Part shown: one piece after another, positions 25,385 through 34,841 of the stretch
How positions within the stretch are numbered: the first letter of the stretch is position 1
Layout: every line of letters begins with the position of its first letter
DNA from: Bacteroidales bacterium
Lineage (GTDB): Bacteria; Bacteroidota; Bacteroidia; Bacteroidales; Azobacteroidaceae
Direction: 5' to 3'
Length of the DNA stretch: 38,434 nt
NCBI GenBank assembly: GCA_003851245.1
Contig: BHEP01000026.1
Span: 1-38,434 of the forward strand
Translations under genes and position numbers: made by a program
The notes under the pieces: model-generated
Databases searched by the model: none
What the model saw: only the letters and a program-made list of their open reading frames with translations
Told to the model about the DNA's origin: nothing

Positions 25385-27847
25385 TTAATTAAGTATAAAT
25401 GTTCCTATTTGATATACTGCAAAGCTTATTATCCATGCCAAGCTAGTTGTATAGAAAACAACAAAGGCCGCCCATTTCCAAGAGCCAGATTCGTTTTTTA
25501 TGGCAGCAATTGTTGCTATGCAGGGAAAATAGATGAGTACAAACAGCAATAAACTTATGAGTACAGGCGTGGTGAATGTTGGGCTTCCGTCGACTCTTGT
25601 TTCTGTTTGCAGTCTTTTTTCTAAGCTAGAACTGTCATTTTCATTACCCGTATATAAAACAGCTAATGTGCTGACAACAATTTCTTTGGCAGCCATTCCA
25701 GTAATTAAGCTCACACTTATTTTCCAATCAAAGCCCAGAGGCCTTACCAAGGGCTCTGTTATGTGCCCCAATTGTCCTATATACGAGTTTATTTGATGTT
25801 CTGTATTTTTTTTGTGTTCTATTTCTGATACTAGTTGTTCTTTTTCGGTATCTGTATAAGAAGTATTATTGTTAGCTTCTATATTTTCTATTTGTAGCTC
25901 GTAAGCCTTATTTCTCTCTTCATTTTGAGGAAAATATCCAAGAAACCATATGATGATGGAAGCCACCAATATTATTCCCCCCATTTTCCTAACATATTGC
26001 GACGATTTGTCCCACATGTGCCTAAAAATTGCTTTGCTTGTAGGCATTCGGTAGGGGGGGAGCTCCATTACGAATGGTAGGTCTTCGTCTCTTATAAGGA
26101 AGCGTTTGAATAGGCGCGACATTATCACTGCCAATAAGATGCCTGTGATGTATAGTCCAAAGAGAGCTAGTCCAGCATGTTTGCCAAAAAAGGCTCCCGT
26201 AAAAAGCATGTATACAGGCAGGCGTGCAGAGCACGACATGAGGGGGTTTATTAGCATTGTTATAAGCCTGCTATTGCGACTTTCTATGGTACGTGTAGCC
26301 ATAATCGCAGGCACATTACATCCAAAGCCCATTACAAGAGGGATGAAGGATTTGCCATGAAGACCCATCTTGTGCATGAATTTGTCCATGATAAATGCAG
26401 CTCTGGCCATGTATCCAGTATCTTCCATGATGGAAATGAAGAGATAGAGTAAGACAATATTGGGCAGGAAAATAATAACACTTCCCACCCCTCCGATGAT
26501 ACCATTGACAAGCAAATTTTTCAAGGGCCCTGCAGGCATCAGTGTATTAACAAAGTCAGAAAGAAGTCCAACTAACCATTCTATGGCTTGTTGAGGATAC
26601 TCTCCAAGCTTAAAAGTTCCTTGAAACATAAGAAACATAAAAAGGAAAAATATGGGGTATCCCCATATTTTGTGGGTAACTATGGCATCAATGATATGCG
26701 TTGTTTTGAGGGCATCGACGTGTCCTTCTTTGTAAGTTTGCTTGAGGGCTCCATCGATAAATCCATAGCGGGCATCGGTGAAGGCAGTTTCCGGATCTTC
26801 TTTTAGGTAGGTATGTATTGCTTTTATTTGAAGGTCTCGTTCGGCAAAAATATTTGTAGCATTTGAAAGGCTTTGCACGAATTTCTCGCTCTCTTTGTCA
26901 CCTTCCAAAAGTTTGATGCTGATAGCTCTAATGGTTTTTTCTTTGCCAATGCAGTCTTTGTCATTAATTGTTTTTATGATTGCCGCTATGCTACGTTCTA
27001 AATCTTCGCCATAATATATGTGTACATGTCTGGCTGTAGCCTCCTTGCCCTCATATACTTCAATTACTTTCTCAAAGAGTTTGTCTACGCCCCTGCCCGT
27101 CTTGCTCACGGTAGGTACTATGGGGTATCCAATTAGATTGCCCATTGCTACAAAGTCAAATTTGGCACCCGATTTTTCCAATTCGTCATACATATTTAAA
27201 GCAATCACGGTGGTTGCGTCAATATCTATGAGTTGGGTAGTGAGGTAAAGGTTGCGTTCCAAATTGGAGGCAGCCACTACATTTATTATTATATCAGGAT
27301 GCTCTTCTGTGATTTGTTTTCTCACAAATATTTCTTCGGGGGTGTAGGCCGAGAGGGAGTAAGTGCCAGGAAGATCAACTATATTGAAAGTATAGCCCTT
27401 GTGTTTGAATTTGCCCTCTTTGGCATCTACCGTTACGCCACTATAGTTTCCTACATGTTCATGGGCTCCAGAGGCTATATTGAACAAGGAAGTTTTGCCT
27501 GAGTTGGGATTACCAACCAGTGCTACGTTTATGGTTCGGCTTCGCTGGTCGGCTATTTCTCTTAGTCTATCGCTGGGGCTTGTTTGCGGAAGAATTTCAT
27601 ATTCGTTAGAGTTAAGGGCTTCGCTCTCCGCAACTACTTCTACCAAAGCAGCTTCACTCTTTCGCAGAGATATTTCATAGTCCATTACCTTATATTCTAT
27701 AGGATCCTTTAGAGGCGCATTTAGTAAGACTTCTACCGTCTTTCCTTTAATAAAACCCATCTCTATGATACGTTTACGAAATGCTCCTCTTCCCCTCACT
27801 TTTATAATAACAGCTTTATCGCCTGTCTTTAGTTCTGAAAGTTTCAT
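25385..27847 (-). CDS. feoB: FeoA-FeoB fusion, ferrous iron transporter
   Basis: An 820-aa inner-membrane Fe2+ importer with FeoA fused to FeoB. Residues 1-75 are the SH3-like FeoA domain. The cytoplasmic G domain follows, with G1 GNPNSGKTS at 112-120, G3 DLPG at 158-161 and a G4-type NMYD motif; then a helical linker and about 8-10 transmembrane helices with Gate motifs, including FIPLVMGFGCNVPAIMATRT. The fusion is typical for Bacteroidetes; elsewhere FeoA is separate. The gene is followed by the Cys-rich partner. Upstream (27895-27934) four 10-bp tandem repeats may be involved in iron control. Confidence 0.97.
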   Translation of the reverse strand: MKLSELKTGDKAVIIKVRGRGAFRKRIIEMGFIKGKTVEVLLNAPLKDPIEYKVMDYEISLRKSEAALVEVVAESEALNSNEYEILPQTSPSDRLREIADQRSRTINVALVGNPNSGKTSLFNIASGAHEHVGNYSGVTVDAKEGKFKHKGYTFNIVDLPGTYSLSAYTPEEIFVRKQITEEHPDIIINVVAASNLERNLYLTTQLIDIDATTVIALNMYDELEKSGAKFDFVAMGNLIGYPIVPTVSKTGRGVDKLFEKVIEVYEGKEATARHVHIYYGEDLERSIAAIIKTINDKDCIGKEKTIRAISIKLLEGDKESEKFVQSLSNATNIFAERDLQIKAIHTYLKEDPETAFTDARYGFIDGALKQTYKEGHVDALKTTHIIDAIVTHKIWGYPIFFLFMFLMFQGTFKLGEYPQQAIEWLVGLLSDFVNTLMPAGPLKNLLVNGIIGGVGSVIIFLPNIVLLYLFISIMEDTGYMARAAFIMDKFMHKMGLHGKSFIPLVMGFGCNVPAIMATRTIESRNSRLITMLINPLMSCSARLPVYMLFTGAFFGKHAGLALFGLYITGILLAVIMSRLFKRFLIRDEDLPFVMELPPYRMPTSKAIFRHMWDKSSQYVRKMGGIILVASIIIWFLGYFPQNEERNKAYELQIENIEANNNTSYTDTEKEQLVSEIEHKKNTEHQINSYIGQLGHITEPLVRPLGFDWKISVSLITGMAAKEIVVSTLAVLYTGNENDSSSLEKRLQTETRVDGSPTFTTPVLISLLLFVLIYFPCIATIAAIKNESGSWKWAAFVVFYTTSLAWIISFAVYQIGTFILN

Positions 27848-27894
27848 CTTTTATTCGTATATTTGTCAAAGTATTGGATTTAAATTTATTTTCA

Positions 27895-27934
27895 AATCCA
27901 GATCAATCCAGATTAATTTAGATTAATCCAGATG
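27895..27934. repeat. four 10-bp tandem repeats upstream of feoAB
   Basis: Consecutive units aatccagatc, aatccagatt, aatttagatt, aatccagatg. The period equals about one helical turn, so all units face the same side of the DNA, 48-87 bases upstream of the feoAB start codon. Just inside, an imperfect inverted pair ggattt...aaatcc (27875-27898) overlaps the first unit. The position suits a regulator array, but no known iron-regulator box is matched. Confidence 0.7.
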
Positions 27935-28019
27935 CAAAGTTCGCAAATTCATTTTAGTAATCAAATAAATTTAAGTCTTATTGTGAATTCTTGCAAATAA
28001 AGAGCAGGTATAAATATTC

Positions 28020-28033
28020 GATAATATATTATC
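28020..28033. promoter_or_regulatory. 14-bp palindrome in the feoAB-DUF1080 divergent region
   Basis: GATAATATATTATC is a perfect palindrome 30 bases before the DUF1080 gene start and 173 bases from feoAB. The half-site GATAAT/ATTATC is that of the Fur box core (TGATAATnATTATCA), here with a 2-base instead of 1-base spacer. In AT-rich DNA such a palindrome may also arise by chance. Confidence 0.4.
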
Positions 28034-28063
28034 ACAAATACAAACAATAAAAAACAAGTACGT

Positions 28064-28852
28064 ATGAAGAAGGCATTATTTTATTTTATTTTAGTGGCAT
28101 TTGTAGGATGCAAAGAGTCGGAGAGTAAAGAAAAATGGGAGCAATTATTTAATGGAAAAGACCTCACCGGTTGGACTGTTAAGATTGCGGGCTATCCTGT
28201 GGGTGAAAATTTTGGCAATACATTCTATGTTGAGGACAGCATTTTAAAAGTTAATTACGAGGCTTATGGCGATGATTTTAAGGATAGGTTTGGTCATCTG
28301 TCTACCGACAAGATTTACTCTCACTATAAGCTTAGAATAGAATATCGTTTTGTTGGAGAGCAAGCTCCGGGTGGTGCCGGATGGGCTTATCGCAATAGTG
28401 GGGCTATGCTGCATTCGCAAGACCCACAAACTATGGCATTGGATCAGGATTTCCCCGTATCGGTTGAGGCTCAAATGCTGGGAGGCGATGGCAAGCATGA
28501 ACGCACAACGGGCAATGTTTGTACTCCTGGTACAGAGGTTCATATTGGTGGACAGCAATATAATGGGCATTGTGCCGAATCAACTTCAAAAACATATCAT
28601 GGCGACCAATGGGTGTGTTTGGAGATGATTGTTTTGGGCGACAGCATAGTTCATCACATCATGGAGGGCGATACCATTATGACCTATACCAACTTAAGCA
28701 TAGGAGGGGGCAATGTGAGTCCACAGCCCAATTTGCCTCTAGGCCCACTCAAAGAAGGCAGAATAGCCTTACAGTCAGAAAGCCATCCCGTAGAGTTTCG
28801 TAAGGTAGAGCTCTTAGACTTGAGTGAGAAGAGCAATGTGAAGAAACATTAA
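28064..28852 (+). CDS. DUF1080 (3-keto-disaccharide hydrolase-type) lipoprotein
   Basis: A 262-aa protein with a lipoprotein-type signal peptide (Cys16, FVGC). Residues ~23-250 form one DUF1080 domain, a concanavalin-like jelly roll (WEQLFNGKDLTGWTVK, NSGAMLHSQDP, PVEFRKVELLDL). Some members of this family hydrolyse 3-keto-glycosides; the domain is common in Bacteroidetes and Planctomycetes with mostly unknown substrates. It is transcribed divergently from feoAB and ends 151 bp before tpx. No sugar genes adjoin, so the substrate cannot be inferred. Confidence 0.9.
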   Translation: MKKALFYFILVAFVGCKESESKEKWEQLFNGKDLTGWTVKIAGYPVGENFGNTFYVEDSILKVNYEAYGDDFKDRFGHLSTDKIYSHYKLRIEYRFVGEQAPGGAGWAYRNSGAMLHSQDPQTMALDQDFPVSVEAQMLGGDGKHERTTGNVCTPGTEVHIGGQQYNGHCAESTSKTYHGDQWVCLEMIVLGDSIVHHIMEGDTIMTYTNLSIGGGNVSPQPNLPLGPLKEGRIALQSESHPVEFRKVELLDLSEKSNVKKH

Positions 28853-29003
28853 GTTGAGGTTTGTCAAGGCTATGTTTGTTAATTTAGCATAAATTATAAA
28901 ACATTTTTTTGTCTTAGGGTGTTTATATGATTTAGAGCATGTAACTTTACAATTAGTATAGGTACAGATATATACAGGATTAATAATTTTATATAAATAA
29001 ATG

Positions 29004-29504
29004 ATGAGTGTAGTAACATTTAAGGGATCAGCAGTGAATATTGATGGCAGTATGCCAAGTGTAGGAAGTAAGGCTCCAGAATTTAGCCTTGTACAAACCG
29101 ATTTGAGCGAATTGAGTCTTAGTAGTTTAATAGGCAAGAAGGTGATATTAAATATTTTTCCAAGTTCTGATACAGGCGTATGTGCTGCATCGGTGCGAAG
29201 GTTTAATAAGGATGTAGCAGGCATAGACAATGTGGTGGTTTTATCCATCTCTAAGGATCTTCCTTTTGCGCATGCACGTTTCTGCACTACCGAAGGTATA
29301 GTAAATGTAAAGGCATTGTCTGTTTTTCGTTGCACCAACTTTGAGAAAAACTATGGCTTATTGATGACAGATGGCCCATTAAAAGGATTGTTGGCAAGAG
29401 CGGTAGTAGTGATTGATGAGAAGGGAAATGTGGTATATACAGAATTGGTTCCTGAAATCACCCAGGAGCCCAACTACGATGGGGCCTTGGCAGCTATAAA
29501 ATAG
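29004..29504 (+). CDS. tpx: thiol peroxidase
   Basis: A 166-aa atypical 2-Cys peroxiredoxin of the Tpx family that reduces H2O2 and organic hydroperoxides using thioredoxin. The peroxidatic cysteine is Cys60 in SSDTGVCAASVRRF and the resolving cysteine Cys94 in FAHARFCTTEGI, at the canonical family spacing. Two consecutive ATGs occur (29001 and 29004); the second matches the usual MxxVTFKG start. The DTGVC version of the motif replaces DTPVC of proteobacteria and is normal in this phylum. It is convergent with the TlpA-like gene, with a strong terminator between. Confidence 0.96.
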   Translation: MSVVTFKGSAVNIDGSMPSVGSKAPEFSLVQTDLSELSLSSLIGKKVILNIFPSSDTGVCAASVRRFNKDVAGIDNVVVLSISKDLPFAHARFCTTEGIVNVKALSVFRCTNFEKNYGLLMTDGPLKGLLARAVVVIDEKGNVVYTELVPEITQEPNYDGALAAIK

Positions 29505-29648
29505 GGAGGGGTTCTAAAATTATATTTTTCGACGCTGTCAAGGGTGATAACGAAGGGAGTTTGCCTTTGCAAATGACCATTTATAAACCCGTAGGCAAGG
29601 AAGAAAAAGCAATTTATAGAAGTCCCGTAGGGTAATAAGCTGTGGCTA

Positions 29649-29697
29649 AAAACAATAAAAGCTTGACAAAGAAATTTTGTCAAGCTTTTATTGTTTT
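29649..29697. terminator. strong bidirectional terminator between tpx and tlpA-like gene
   Basis: A perfect 22-bp stem (29649-29670 with 29676-29697) with a 5-base loop GAAAT. The core is GCTTGACAAA/TTTGTCAAGC, with A-rich left and T-rich right outer arms, so it can end both the tpx transcript and the convergent minus-strand transcript. The stretch 29505-29648 holds no gene I can recognise. Confidence 0.85.
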
Positions 29698-29763
29698 GGA
29701 AATTTATTTGCAAAGCTCTAATACGAAGCCTCTAAACATAGCTTCTGTGGAGTGATATTTTCT

Positions 29764-30942
29764 TTATTTAAATTTTTCTTTCAGGAAATCTTCAAGTTCT
29801 TTGCCTCTCAAATTCTTTGCAATAAGCACACCATTGCTATCAATTACAAATGTGGCAGGGATTCCACTTACCCCATAAGGAGCAGAGAGCTTAGATTTCC
29901 ATCCCAAGAGGTCGGATACATGGTACCAGTCGAGTTGGTCTTTTTTGATGGCCTCTTCCCAGGCTTCTTGCTTGTTGTCTAAAGAAACTCCAAAAACAGT
30001 AAAACCCTTGTCTTTATATTGATTATATAATTTCACCACATGTGGGTTTTCTCGTCTACAAGGGCCGCACCACGAAGCCCAAAAATCTATCAATACCAAT
30101 TTATGCTTGCTAGCAATTTCCATCAGCGAAATTGTTTCTCCTTTTGGATTTTCACCAACAATGGCTGGCACTATATTACCTTCCATCAGTCCTTCAGGAC
30201 CCTGTTTGTTTAAAGATTGGGAAACTATCAATCCAATTTTCGAGTTTTTAACCTCTTCAGAGAGGCCTGCGTATGATTTTTTTAGTACCTCTTTTTCTGT
30301 ATTCGCACTTATATTAGTTAAAAAAATAACAGAGACAATAGATTTTTTATTGTTTTGCACAAATAAAAGCACATCTTTATTTATTTGCTCCTTGTGTTTG
30401 TTTACAATAGCCATTTGTTCTGCTTGCAAGGATTTCTGTAAGTCTAGGTTTGTTTCAAGTTCCTGCCTCTCATAAGTATGTATTTTAGCAGAAAAAACGC
30501 TAAACTCTTCTTCTTGAGCACCAAAAATTCTTTTATTGGCCTGAGAGTACTCTTCATTTAGTGCCGAGCCATCTATGTTTAGGTCTAATCTATCATTATT
30601 TGCATTATCTGCGGAGGCTGTAAATTTTATTTTGTCTCCAGGACTAATGAAAAATTCTTTTACCAAAGGCTTCTCTATATCTCCCAATATCATAAGGCAA
30701 TATTGAGGTTCGGAAATGTTCATTTCCAATTTCATACTTCTGTCTTTTGCATCGGCATTAAAAATTGCCAAGGTATCAAGATTTCCATCACTAGGGCTTA
30801 CGATTATCCCTTTCATGGGCAAGCCTTCTTCAAATGTTCCTTCAATAAATGTAGGTGTATTACTCTTCTGTTTTGTTTGAGAGAAAGAGTAAAAAGGAAT
30901 TAAAATAAATAGAAGAAGCAGGGAAATTAATTTATGTTTCAT
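29764..30942 (-). CDS. TlpA-like thiol-disulfide oxidoreductase with DUF4369 domain
   Basis: A 392-aa exported protein: signal peptide to ~residue 21 (SFSQ), DUF4369 domain ~30-130, a helical middle ~130-250, and a thioredoxin-fold AhpC/TSA-type domain ~255-392 with the redox motif WCGPC (Cys292, Cys295). Such proteins act in the periplasm on cysteine pairs. It stands as a single gene; a TATTTTTG box at 30975-30982 on the minus strand lies upstream. The substrate is unknown. Confidence 0.94.
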   Translation of the reverse strand: MKHKLISLLLLFILIPFYSFSQTKQKSNTPTFIEGTFEEGLPMKGIIVSPSDGNLDTLAIFNADAKDRSMKLEMNISEPQYCLMILGDIEKPLVKEFFISPGDKIKFTASADNANNDRLDLNIDGSALNEEYSQANKRIFGAQEEEFSVFSAKIHTYERQELETNLDLQKSLQAEQMAIVNKHKEQINKDVLLFVQNNKKSIVSVIFLTNISANTEKEVLKKSYAGLSEEVKNSKIGLIVSQSLNKQGPEGLMEGNIVPAIVGENPKGETISLMEIASKHKLVLIDFWASWCGPCRRENPHVVKLYNQYKDKGFTVFGVSLDNKQEAWEEAIKKDQLDWYHVSDLLGWKSKLSAPYGVSGIPATFVIDSNGVLIAKNLRGKELEDFLKEKFK

Positions 30943-30974
30943 TTTTATTGGAATATTTGTAAAAATTGTTTCGG

Positions 30975-30982
30975 CAAAAATA
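30975..30982 (-). promoter_or_regulatory. -7 promoter box of the TlpA-like gene
   Basis: On the minus strand this reads TATTTTTG, a TAnnTTTG match 32 bases upstream of the start codon. The -33 element is not clear. Confidence 0.4.
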
Positions 30983-31119
30983 CAAATAAAAAAGGACAGG
31001 GCATCTACTTATAAATAATTATTTATGAAATTTTAGATATTTTTGGATCTTAATATTGCATAATAAGACCGATTTTGGACAAGACAAACGACCATTTTCT
31101 AAAATAAAAGTAGTTTTCA

Positions 31120-31150
31120 CTTGTGGAATGCTAAGTATTTGCTATTTTTG
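31120..31150 (+). promoter_or_regulatory. promoter of the coiled-coil/zapA/rny genes
   Basis: TATTTTTG at 31143-31150 is a -7 box, and CTTG at 31120-31123 lies 19 bases upstream, the normal -33/-7 distance in Bacteroidetes. The predicted transcript starts about 12 bases before the ATG at 31169. Confidence 0.5.
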
Positions 31151-31168
31151 TGACGAAATTCGTAAGTT

Positions 31169-31462
31169 ATGACTGAAGATCAAGCAAAAGTTATTGGTAT
31201 TTTCGAGGCTAGGCTGCGGCAAATGATGTTTGTACATGATGATATTAAGGCAGAGAATATAGCAGTAAAAAAAGGAGTTTTACTTCTTGAACAAAATTTG
31301 CAAGAGGCTTTGGATGAAATAAATCAATTGAAAGTTAGATATGATCATTTGAAGATGGCTCGCGTTATTTCAGTAAATAGAGAGGATGTAAAGGGATCTA
31401 AAGACAAGTTGCTTAGCTTGGTACAAGAAATAGATAAATGTATTGCTTTATTGAATGAATGA
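31169..31462 (+). CDS. small coiled-coil protein encoded with zapA
   Basis: A 97-aa protein with no signal peptide or membrane segment. Residues ~30-65 (GVLLLEQNLQEALDEINQLK) form a heptad-patterned coiled coil, and the C-terminus is also helical. No named domain is recognised. It overlaps the zapA start by 8 bp, so it is translationally coupled to it; proteins of this size stand at this position in other Bacteroidetes. A role in division as a coiled-coil partner of ZapA, like ZapB in Escherichia coli, is a guess from context and shape; there is no clear sequence relation. Confidence 0.85.
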   Translation: MTEDQAKVIGIFEARLRQMMFVHDDIKAENIAVKKGVLLLEQNLQEALDEINQLKVRYDHLKMARVISVNREDVKGSKDKLLSLVQEIDKCIALLNE

Positions 31463-31775
31463 TATGAGTAATGCAGGAAATGATGAGTTTGTAATACAAT
31501 TAAACATTGCAGATAAGGTCTATAAACTAAGGTGCAAGCGAAGTGAAGAAGTAGTGGCAAGAAAGGCTGCTAGGCAAATAAATGATAAAATTCTCCAATA
31601 TAGAAGGACTTTTTCTGGTCCCGATCTAGACTTGAAGGACTTATTGGCTATGGTTGCATTTCAGTTGTCGATGACCAATCTAGTTTTAGAAAATAAGGAC
31701 GACGTGTCTCCCGTATTTAAGAAGCTAGAAGATTTGACGCTGGAAATAGAGACTTATCTAAAACAAGATAAGTGA
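31455..31775 (+). CDS. zapA: cell division protein ZapA
   Basis: A 106-aa homologue of ZapA, which bundles FtsZ filaments at the Z-ring. The N-terminal globular part (VIQLNIADKVYKLRCKRSEE, residues ~10-30) and the later helix with ARQINDKILQYR and DLLAMVAFQLS follow the family layout: small domain plus long C-terminal coiled coil. The preferred start could also be the internal ATG four codons later. It is preceded by an overlapping coiled-coil gene and followed 62 bp on by rny. Confidence 0.9.
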   Translation: MNDMSNAGNDEFVIQLNIADKVYKLRCKRSEEVVARKAARQINDKILQYRRTFSGPDLDLKDLLAMVAFQLSMTNLVLENKDDVSPVFKKLEDLTLEIETYLKQDK

Positions 31776-31837
31776 TTTTCTTTTAAGTCTTCTCTATAAA
31801 TATTGATTTTGTTAAATATTAAATATTAAAAAAATAT

Positions 31838-33394
31838 ATGCTTACAACAATTATTGTATCCATTGCCTGCCTCATATTGGGTGGCGTACTGACATGGATA
31901 GTGCTAAATACAGTGCTAAAATCGAGGACTCAGTCCATTCTGGATGATGCTAAACGAGAGTCCGAATCTCTAAAAAAAGAAAAGCTACTTGAGGTCAAGG
32001 AAAAATTTATTAGCCTCAAGGCAGATTTGGAAAAACAGGTAGGAGTAAGAAATTCTAAGATTCAGTCGCAAGAAGCCAAGCTCAAGCAAAGAGAAATGAT
32101 GCTTAACCAAAAGCTGGATGAGGTTCAGAAAAAAAGAGATGAATCGGATGTAGTTCGTCAAAACTTGGAAAACCAATTGGCAGGATTAGAAAAAAAGAAA
32201 GAAGATCTCGCTCGCAGTAAGGAGGAGCTTTTAAAGATTCAGAAACAAGAATTAGAAAGGCTAGAAGCACTCTCGGGATTGTCTGCAGAAGAACTTAAGG
32301 AGAGAATGATAGAGTCGCTCAAAGAAGTTGCAAAATCAGAGGCCTCTTCGTATGTCAATGACATTGTTGAAGAAGCAAAGATGACAGCCAATAAGGAGGC
32401 CAAAAAAATTGTTGTCCAAACGATACAAAGAGTGGCAACAGAAACGGCAATAGAAAATGCAGTAACAGTCTTTCATATTGATTCTGATGAAATAAAGGGG
32501 CGAATTATTGGTCGCGAAGGCAGGAATATTAGAGCCTTGGAAGCCGCCACAGGAATAGAAATCATTGTTGATGATACTCCCGAGGCTATTATTCTTTCAG
32601 GATTTGATCCCGTTCGTCGTGAGGTAGCTCGCTTAGCTCTTCATCAATTGGTACAAGATGGTCGTATTCACCCTGCCAGAATAGAAGAGGTGGTGACCAA
32701 GGTGCGCCGTCAAATAGAAGAAGAAATCATAGAAACAGGCAAGCGTACTACCATAGATTTGGGAATCCATGGTCTGCATCCCGAGTTGATAAGGATGATA
32801 GGAAGAATGAAATATCGCTCGTCTTATGGACAGAACCTATTGCAACACTCCCGCGAAACTGCGAACTTGTGTGCCACTATGGCTTCAGAGTTAGGCTTAA
32901 ACCCCAAAATTGCCATGCGTGCAGGTCTTCTGCATGATATTGGTAAGGTGCCTGATGACGAGCCCGAATTGCCACATGCCATACTAGGAATGAAGCTTGC
33001 AGAGAAGTATAAGGAAAAGCCTGAAATTTGTAATGCCATAGGTTCACATCACGATGAGGTAGAGATGACAAGTCTCTACGCTCCCATTGTTCAGGTATGT
33101 GATGCCATTTCGGGAGCCCGACCAGGAGCCCGCAGAGAGATTGTGGAGGCTTATATAAAGCGACTCAACGATCTTGAGCAATTGGCAATGTCTTATCCTG
33201 GAGTTATCAAAACATATGCCATACAGGCAGGTAGAGAATTGCGTGTTATTGTAGGCGCAGATAAAATCGACGACGCACAAACGGAGAATCTGTCGAACGA
33301 GATAGCCAAAAAAATTCAGGATGAGATGACTTATCCCGGACAGGTTAAGATAACTGTAATTAGGGAAACGAGAGCCGTTTCTTTTGCCAAATAG
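31838..33394 (+). CDS. rny: ribonuclease Y
   Basis: A 518-aa membrane-anchored endoribonuclease that starts mRNA turnover. N-terminal transmembrane helix (~residues 3-25), a long coiled coil (~30-200), a KH RNA-binding domain (~210-275, with [10 protein letters not shown]), and a metal-dependent HD phosphohydrolase domain with His366-Asp367 (AGLLHDIGK) and a further HHDEVE motif. Length and domain order are standard. A terminator follows at 33422-33462. Confidence 0.97.
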   Translation: MLTTIIVSIACLILGGVLTWIVLNTVLKSRTQSILDDAKRESESLKKEKLLEVKEKFISLKADLEKQVGVRNSKIQSQEAKLKQREMMLNQKLDEVQKKRDESDVVRQNLENQLAGLEKKKEDLARSKEELLKIQKQELERLEALSGLSAEELKERMIESLKEVAKSEASSYVNDIVEEAKMTANKEAKKIVVQTIQRVATETAIENAVTVFHIDSDEIKGRIIGREGRNIRALEAATGIEIIVDDTPEAIILSGFDPVRREVARLALHQLVQDGRIHPARIEEVVTKVRRQIEEEIIETGKRTTIDLGIHGLHPELIRMIGRMKYRSSYGQNLLQHSRETANLCATMASELGLNPKIAMRAGLLHDIGKVPDDEPELPHAILGMKLAEKYKEKPEICNAIGSHHDEVEMTSLYAPIVQVCDAISGARPGARREIVEAYIKRLNDLEQLAMSYPGVIKTYAIQAGRELRVIVGADKIDDAQTENLSNEIAKKIQDEMTYPGQVKITVIRETRAVSFAK

Positions 33395-33421
33395 ATAAGA
33401 ATAACTTATAGTATGAAGCAT

Positions 33422-33462
33422 AAAAATATCCGTAAGAATAGTCTTCTTGCGGATATTTTTTT
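33422..33462 (+). terminator. intrinsic terminator after rny
   Basis: A 17-bp stem (33422-33438 with 33444-33460; one G-T pair) with the loop TAGTC and a run of Ts at its 3' side. It ends the zapA/rny transcript, 28 bases after the rny stop. The A-rich left arm makes it potentially bidirectional. Confidence 0.85.
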
Positions 33463-33518
33463 GAATAAGTAAGACGAGTATTTATTATCAAATCAATTAT
33501 CGTATAAATTATATAATA

Positions 33519-34106
33519 ATGAAAGTAGCAATAATAAAGTACAATGCTGGAAATGTTTATTCTGTAAGTCATGCCTTGCAGCGGCTGGGCATCTCTCCTA
33601 TTGTAACAGACAACAAAGAGGAATTGATGGCTTCCGACAAGATTATTTTCCCCGGAGTTGGCGAAGCCTCAACGACAATGCAATATTTGAAAACCTCGGG
33701 TTTAGATAGCCTTATTGTAGATCTAAAGCAGCCAGTACTTGGCATCTGTTTGGGCATGCAGCTTTTATGCAGTCATTCGGTAGAAGGAAACGTGGACTGT
33801 TTGAATATTTTTGAAAGTAGGGTAGAAAAATTTTCTAAAGATAGCCTGTCAATCAAGGTGCCTCATATGGGGTGGAACACCATAAAAAATCTTCAAACGC
33901 CCTTGTTTGAGGGTGTAGATGAGGATACGTTTTTTTATTTTGTTCACAGCTATTATGTGCCCTTGAGTAAGCATACCATTGCCACCTGCAATTATGGATT
34001 GTCGTTTAGTGCAGCCATTAAAAAAAATAATTTTCATGCTACACAATTTCATCCAGAAAAAAGTGGCGACTTGGGTAGCATTGTCTTAGAAAATTTTCTA
34101 AAGTAA
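33519..34106 (+). CDS. hisH: imidazole glycerol phosphate synthase glutaminase subunit
   Basis: A 195-aa class I glutamine amidotransferase that supplies ammonia to HisF for imidazole ring closure in histidine synthesis. Catalytic triad: Cys77 (GICLGMQLL), His178 and Glu180 (FHPEKSGD). Other landmarks are PGVGEA near residue 46 and PHMGWNTI (115-122). First gene of the hisH-hisA-hisF-hisIE cluster; hisA starts 15 bp later. hisG, D, C and B are not in the window. Confidence 0.97.
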   Translation: MKVAIIKYNAGNVYSVSHALQRLGISPIVTDNKEELMASDKIIFPGVGEASTTMQYLKTSGLDSLIVDLKQPVLGICLGMQLLCSHSVEGNVDCLNIFESRVEKFSKDSLSIKVPHMGWNTIKNLQTPLFEGVDEDTFFYFVHSYYVPLSKHTIATCNYGLSFSAAIKKNNFHATQFHPEKSGDLGSIVLENFLK

Positions 34107-34121
34107 TTAATACAATTTGCG

Positions 34122-34841
34122 ATGATAGAAATTATACCAGCCATAGATATTATTGGAGGCAAATGTGTGCGACTTTCGCAGGGCGACTATGAGCAGCAAA
34201 AGACATACAGCGAGCATCCTTTAGAGGTAGCCAAGGCATTTGAAGACAATGGAATTAAGCGCCTTCACTTAGTGGATTTGGATGGAGCTAAGGCCAAAAG
34301 AATAATCAACTACAAGGTTTTGGAGCAGATAGCAAGCAAAACATCTTTGGTAGTAGATTTTGGTGGAGGTCTTAAATCGCAGTCCGATTTGAAAATAGCC
34401 TTTGAAAGTGGTGCTCAGATGATAACTGGAGGGAGCATAGCCATAAAATCGCCAGAAATATTTGCCCAATGGCTTTCAGAATTTGGTGCTTCCCGTATTA
34501 TTCTTGGTGCCGACTGCAAGGATGAAAAAATAGCCATATCGGGATGGGTAGAAAAAACGGAAGAGGAAATTATCCCTTTCATTTCCAAGTGGAAAAAACA
34601 GGGAGTATCGCAAGTTATTTGCACAGATATAGCCAAAGATGGAATGCTACAAGGGCCTTCTATTGACCTGTATAAAAAGATATTGGAAGCTGAAAAAGAT
34701 ATTTATCTGGTTGCCAGTGGGGGTGTTAGTTGTATTAAGGATATTGACGATCTCCAAGAACTGGGAGTGCCCGCAGTTATTTTTGGCAAAGCATTTTATG
34801 AGGGAAAAATTACTTTTAAAGAATTAAAAACTTACCTTTGA
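34122..34841 (+). CDS. hisA: ProFAR isomerase
   Basis: A 239-aa phosphoribosylformimino-5-aminoimidazole carboxamide ribotide isomerase, a TIM barrel that performs the Amadori rearrangement before HisHF. The catalytic acid Asp9 lies in [14 protein letters not shown]; the second catalytic Asp is in [11 protein letters not shown]. Phosphate-binding glycine motifs appear at VDFGGGLKS and VASGGVSC. The gap to hisF is 96 bp, larger than others in the cluster, and holds no clear promoter. Confidence 0.97.
   Translation: MIEIIPAIDIIGGKCVRLSQGDYEQQKTYSEHPLEVAKAFEDNGIKRLHLVDLDGAKAKRIINYKVLEQIASKTSLVVDFGGGLKSQSDLKIAFESGAQMITGGSIAIKSPEIFAQWLSEFGASRIILGADCKDEKIAISGWVEKTEEEIIPFISKWKKQGVSQVICTDIAKDGMLQGPSIDLYKKILEAEKDIYLVASGGVSCIKDIDDLQELGVPAVIFGKAFYEGKITFKELKTYL

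Noticed and set aside
27895..27934. Tandem repeats considered as a CRISPR array
   Set aside because: Units are 10 bp without spacers and no cas genes exist nearby.
29516..29635. Short open stretch KIIFFDAVKGDNEGS... after tpx
   Set aside because: No start codon, no recognised family, and it ends before the terminator; could be debris, but I cannot support a call.
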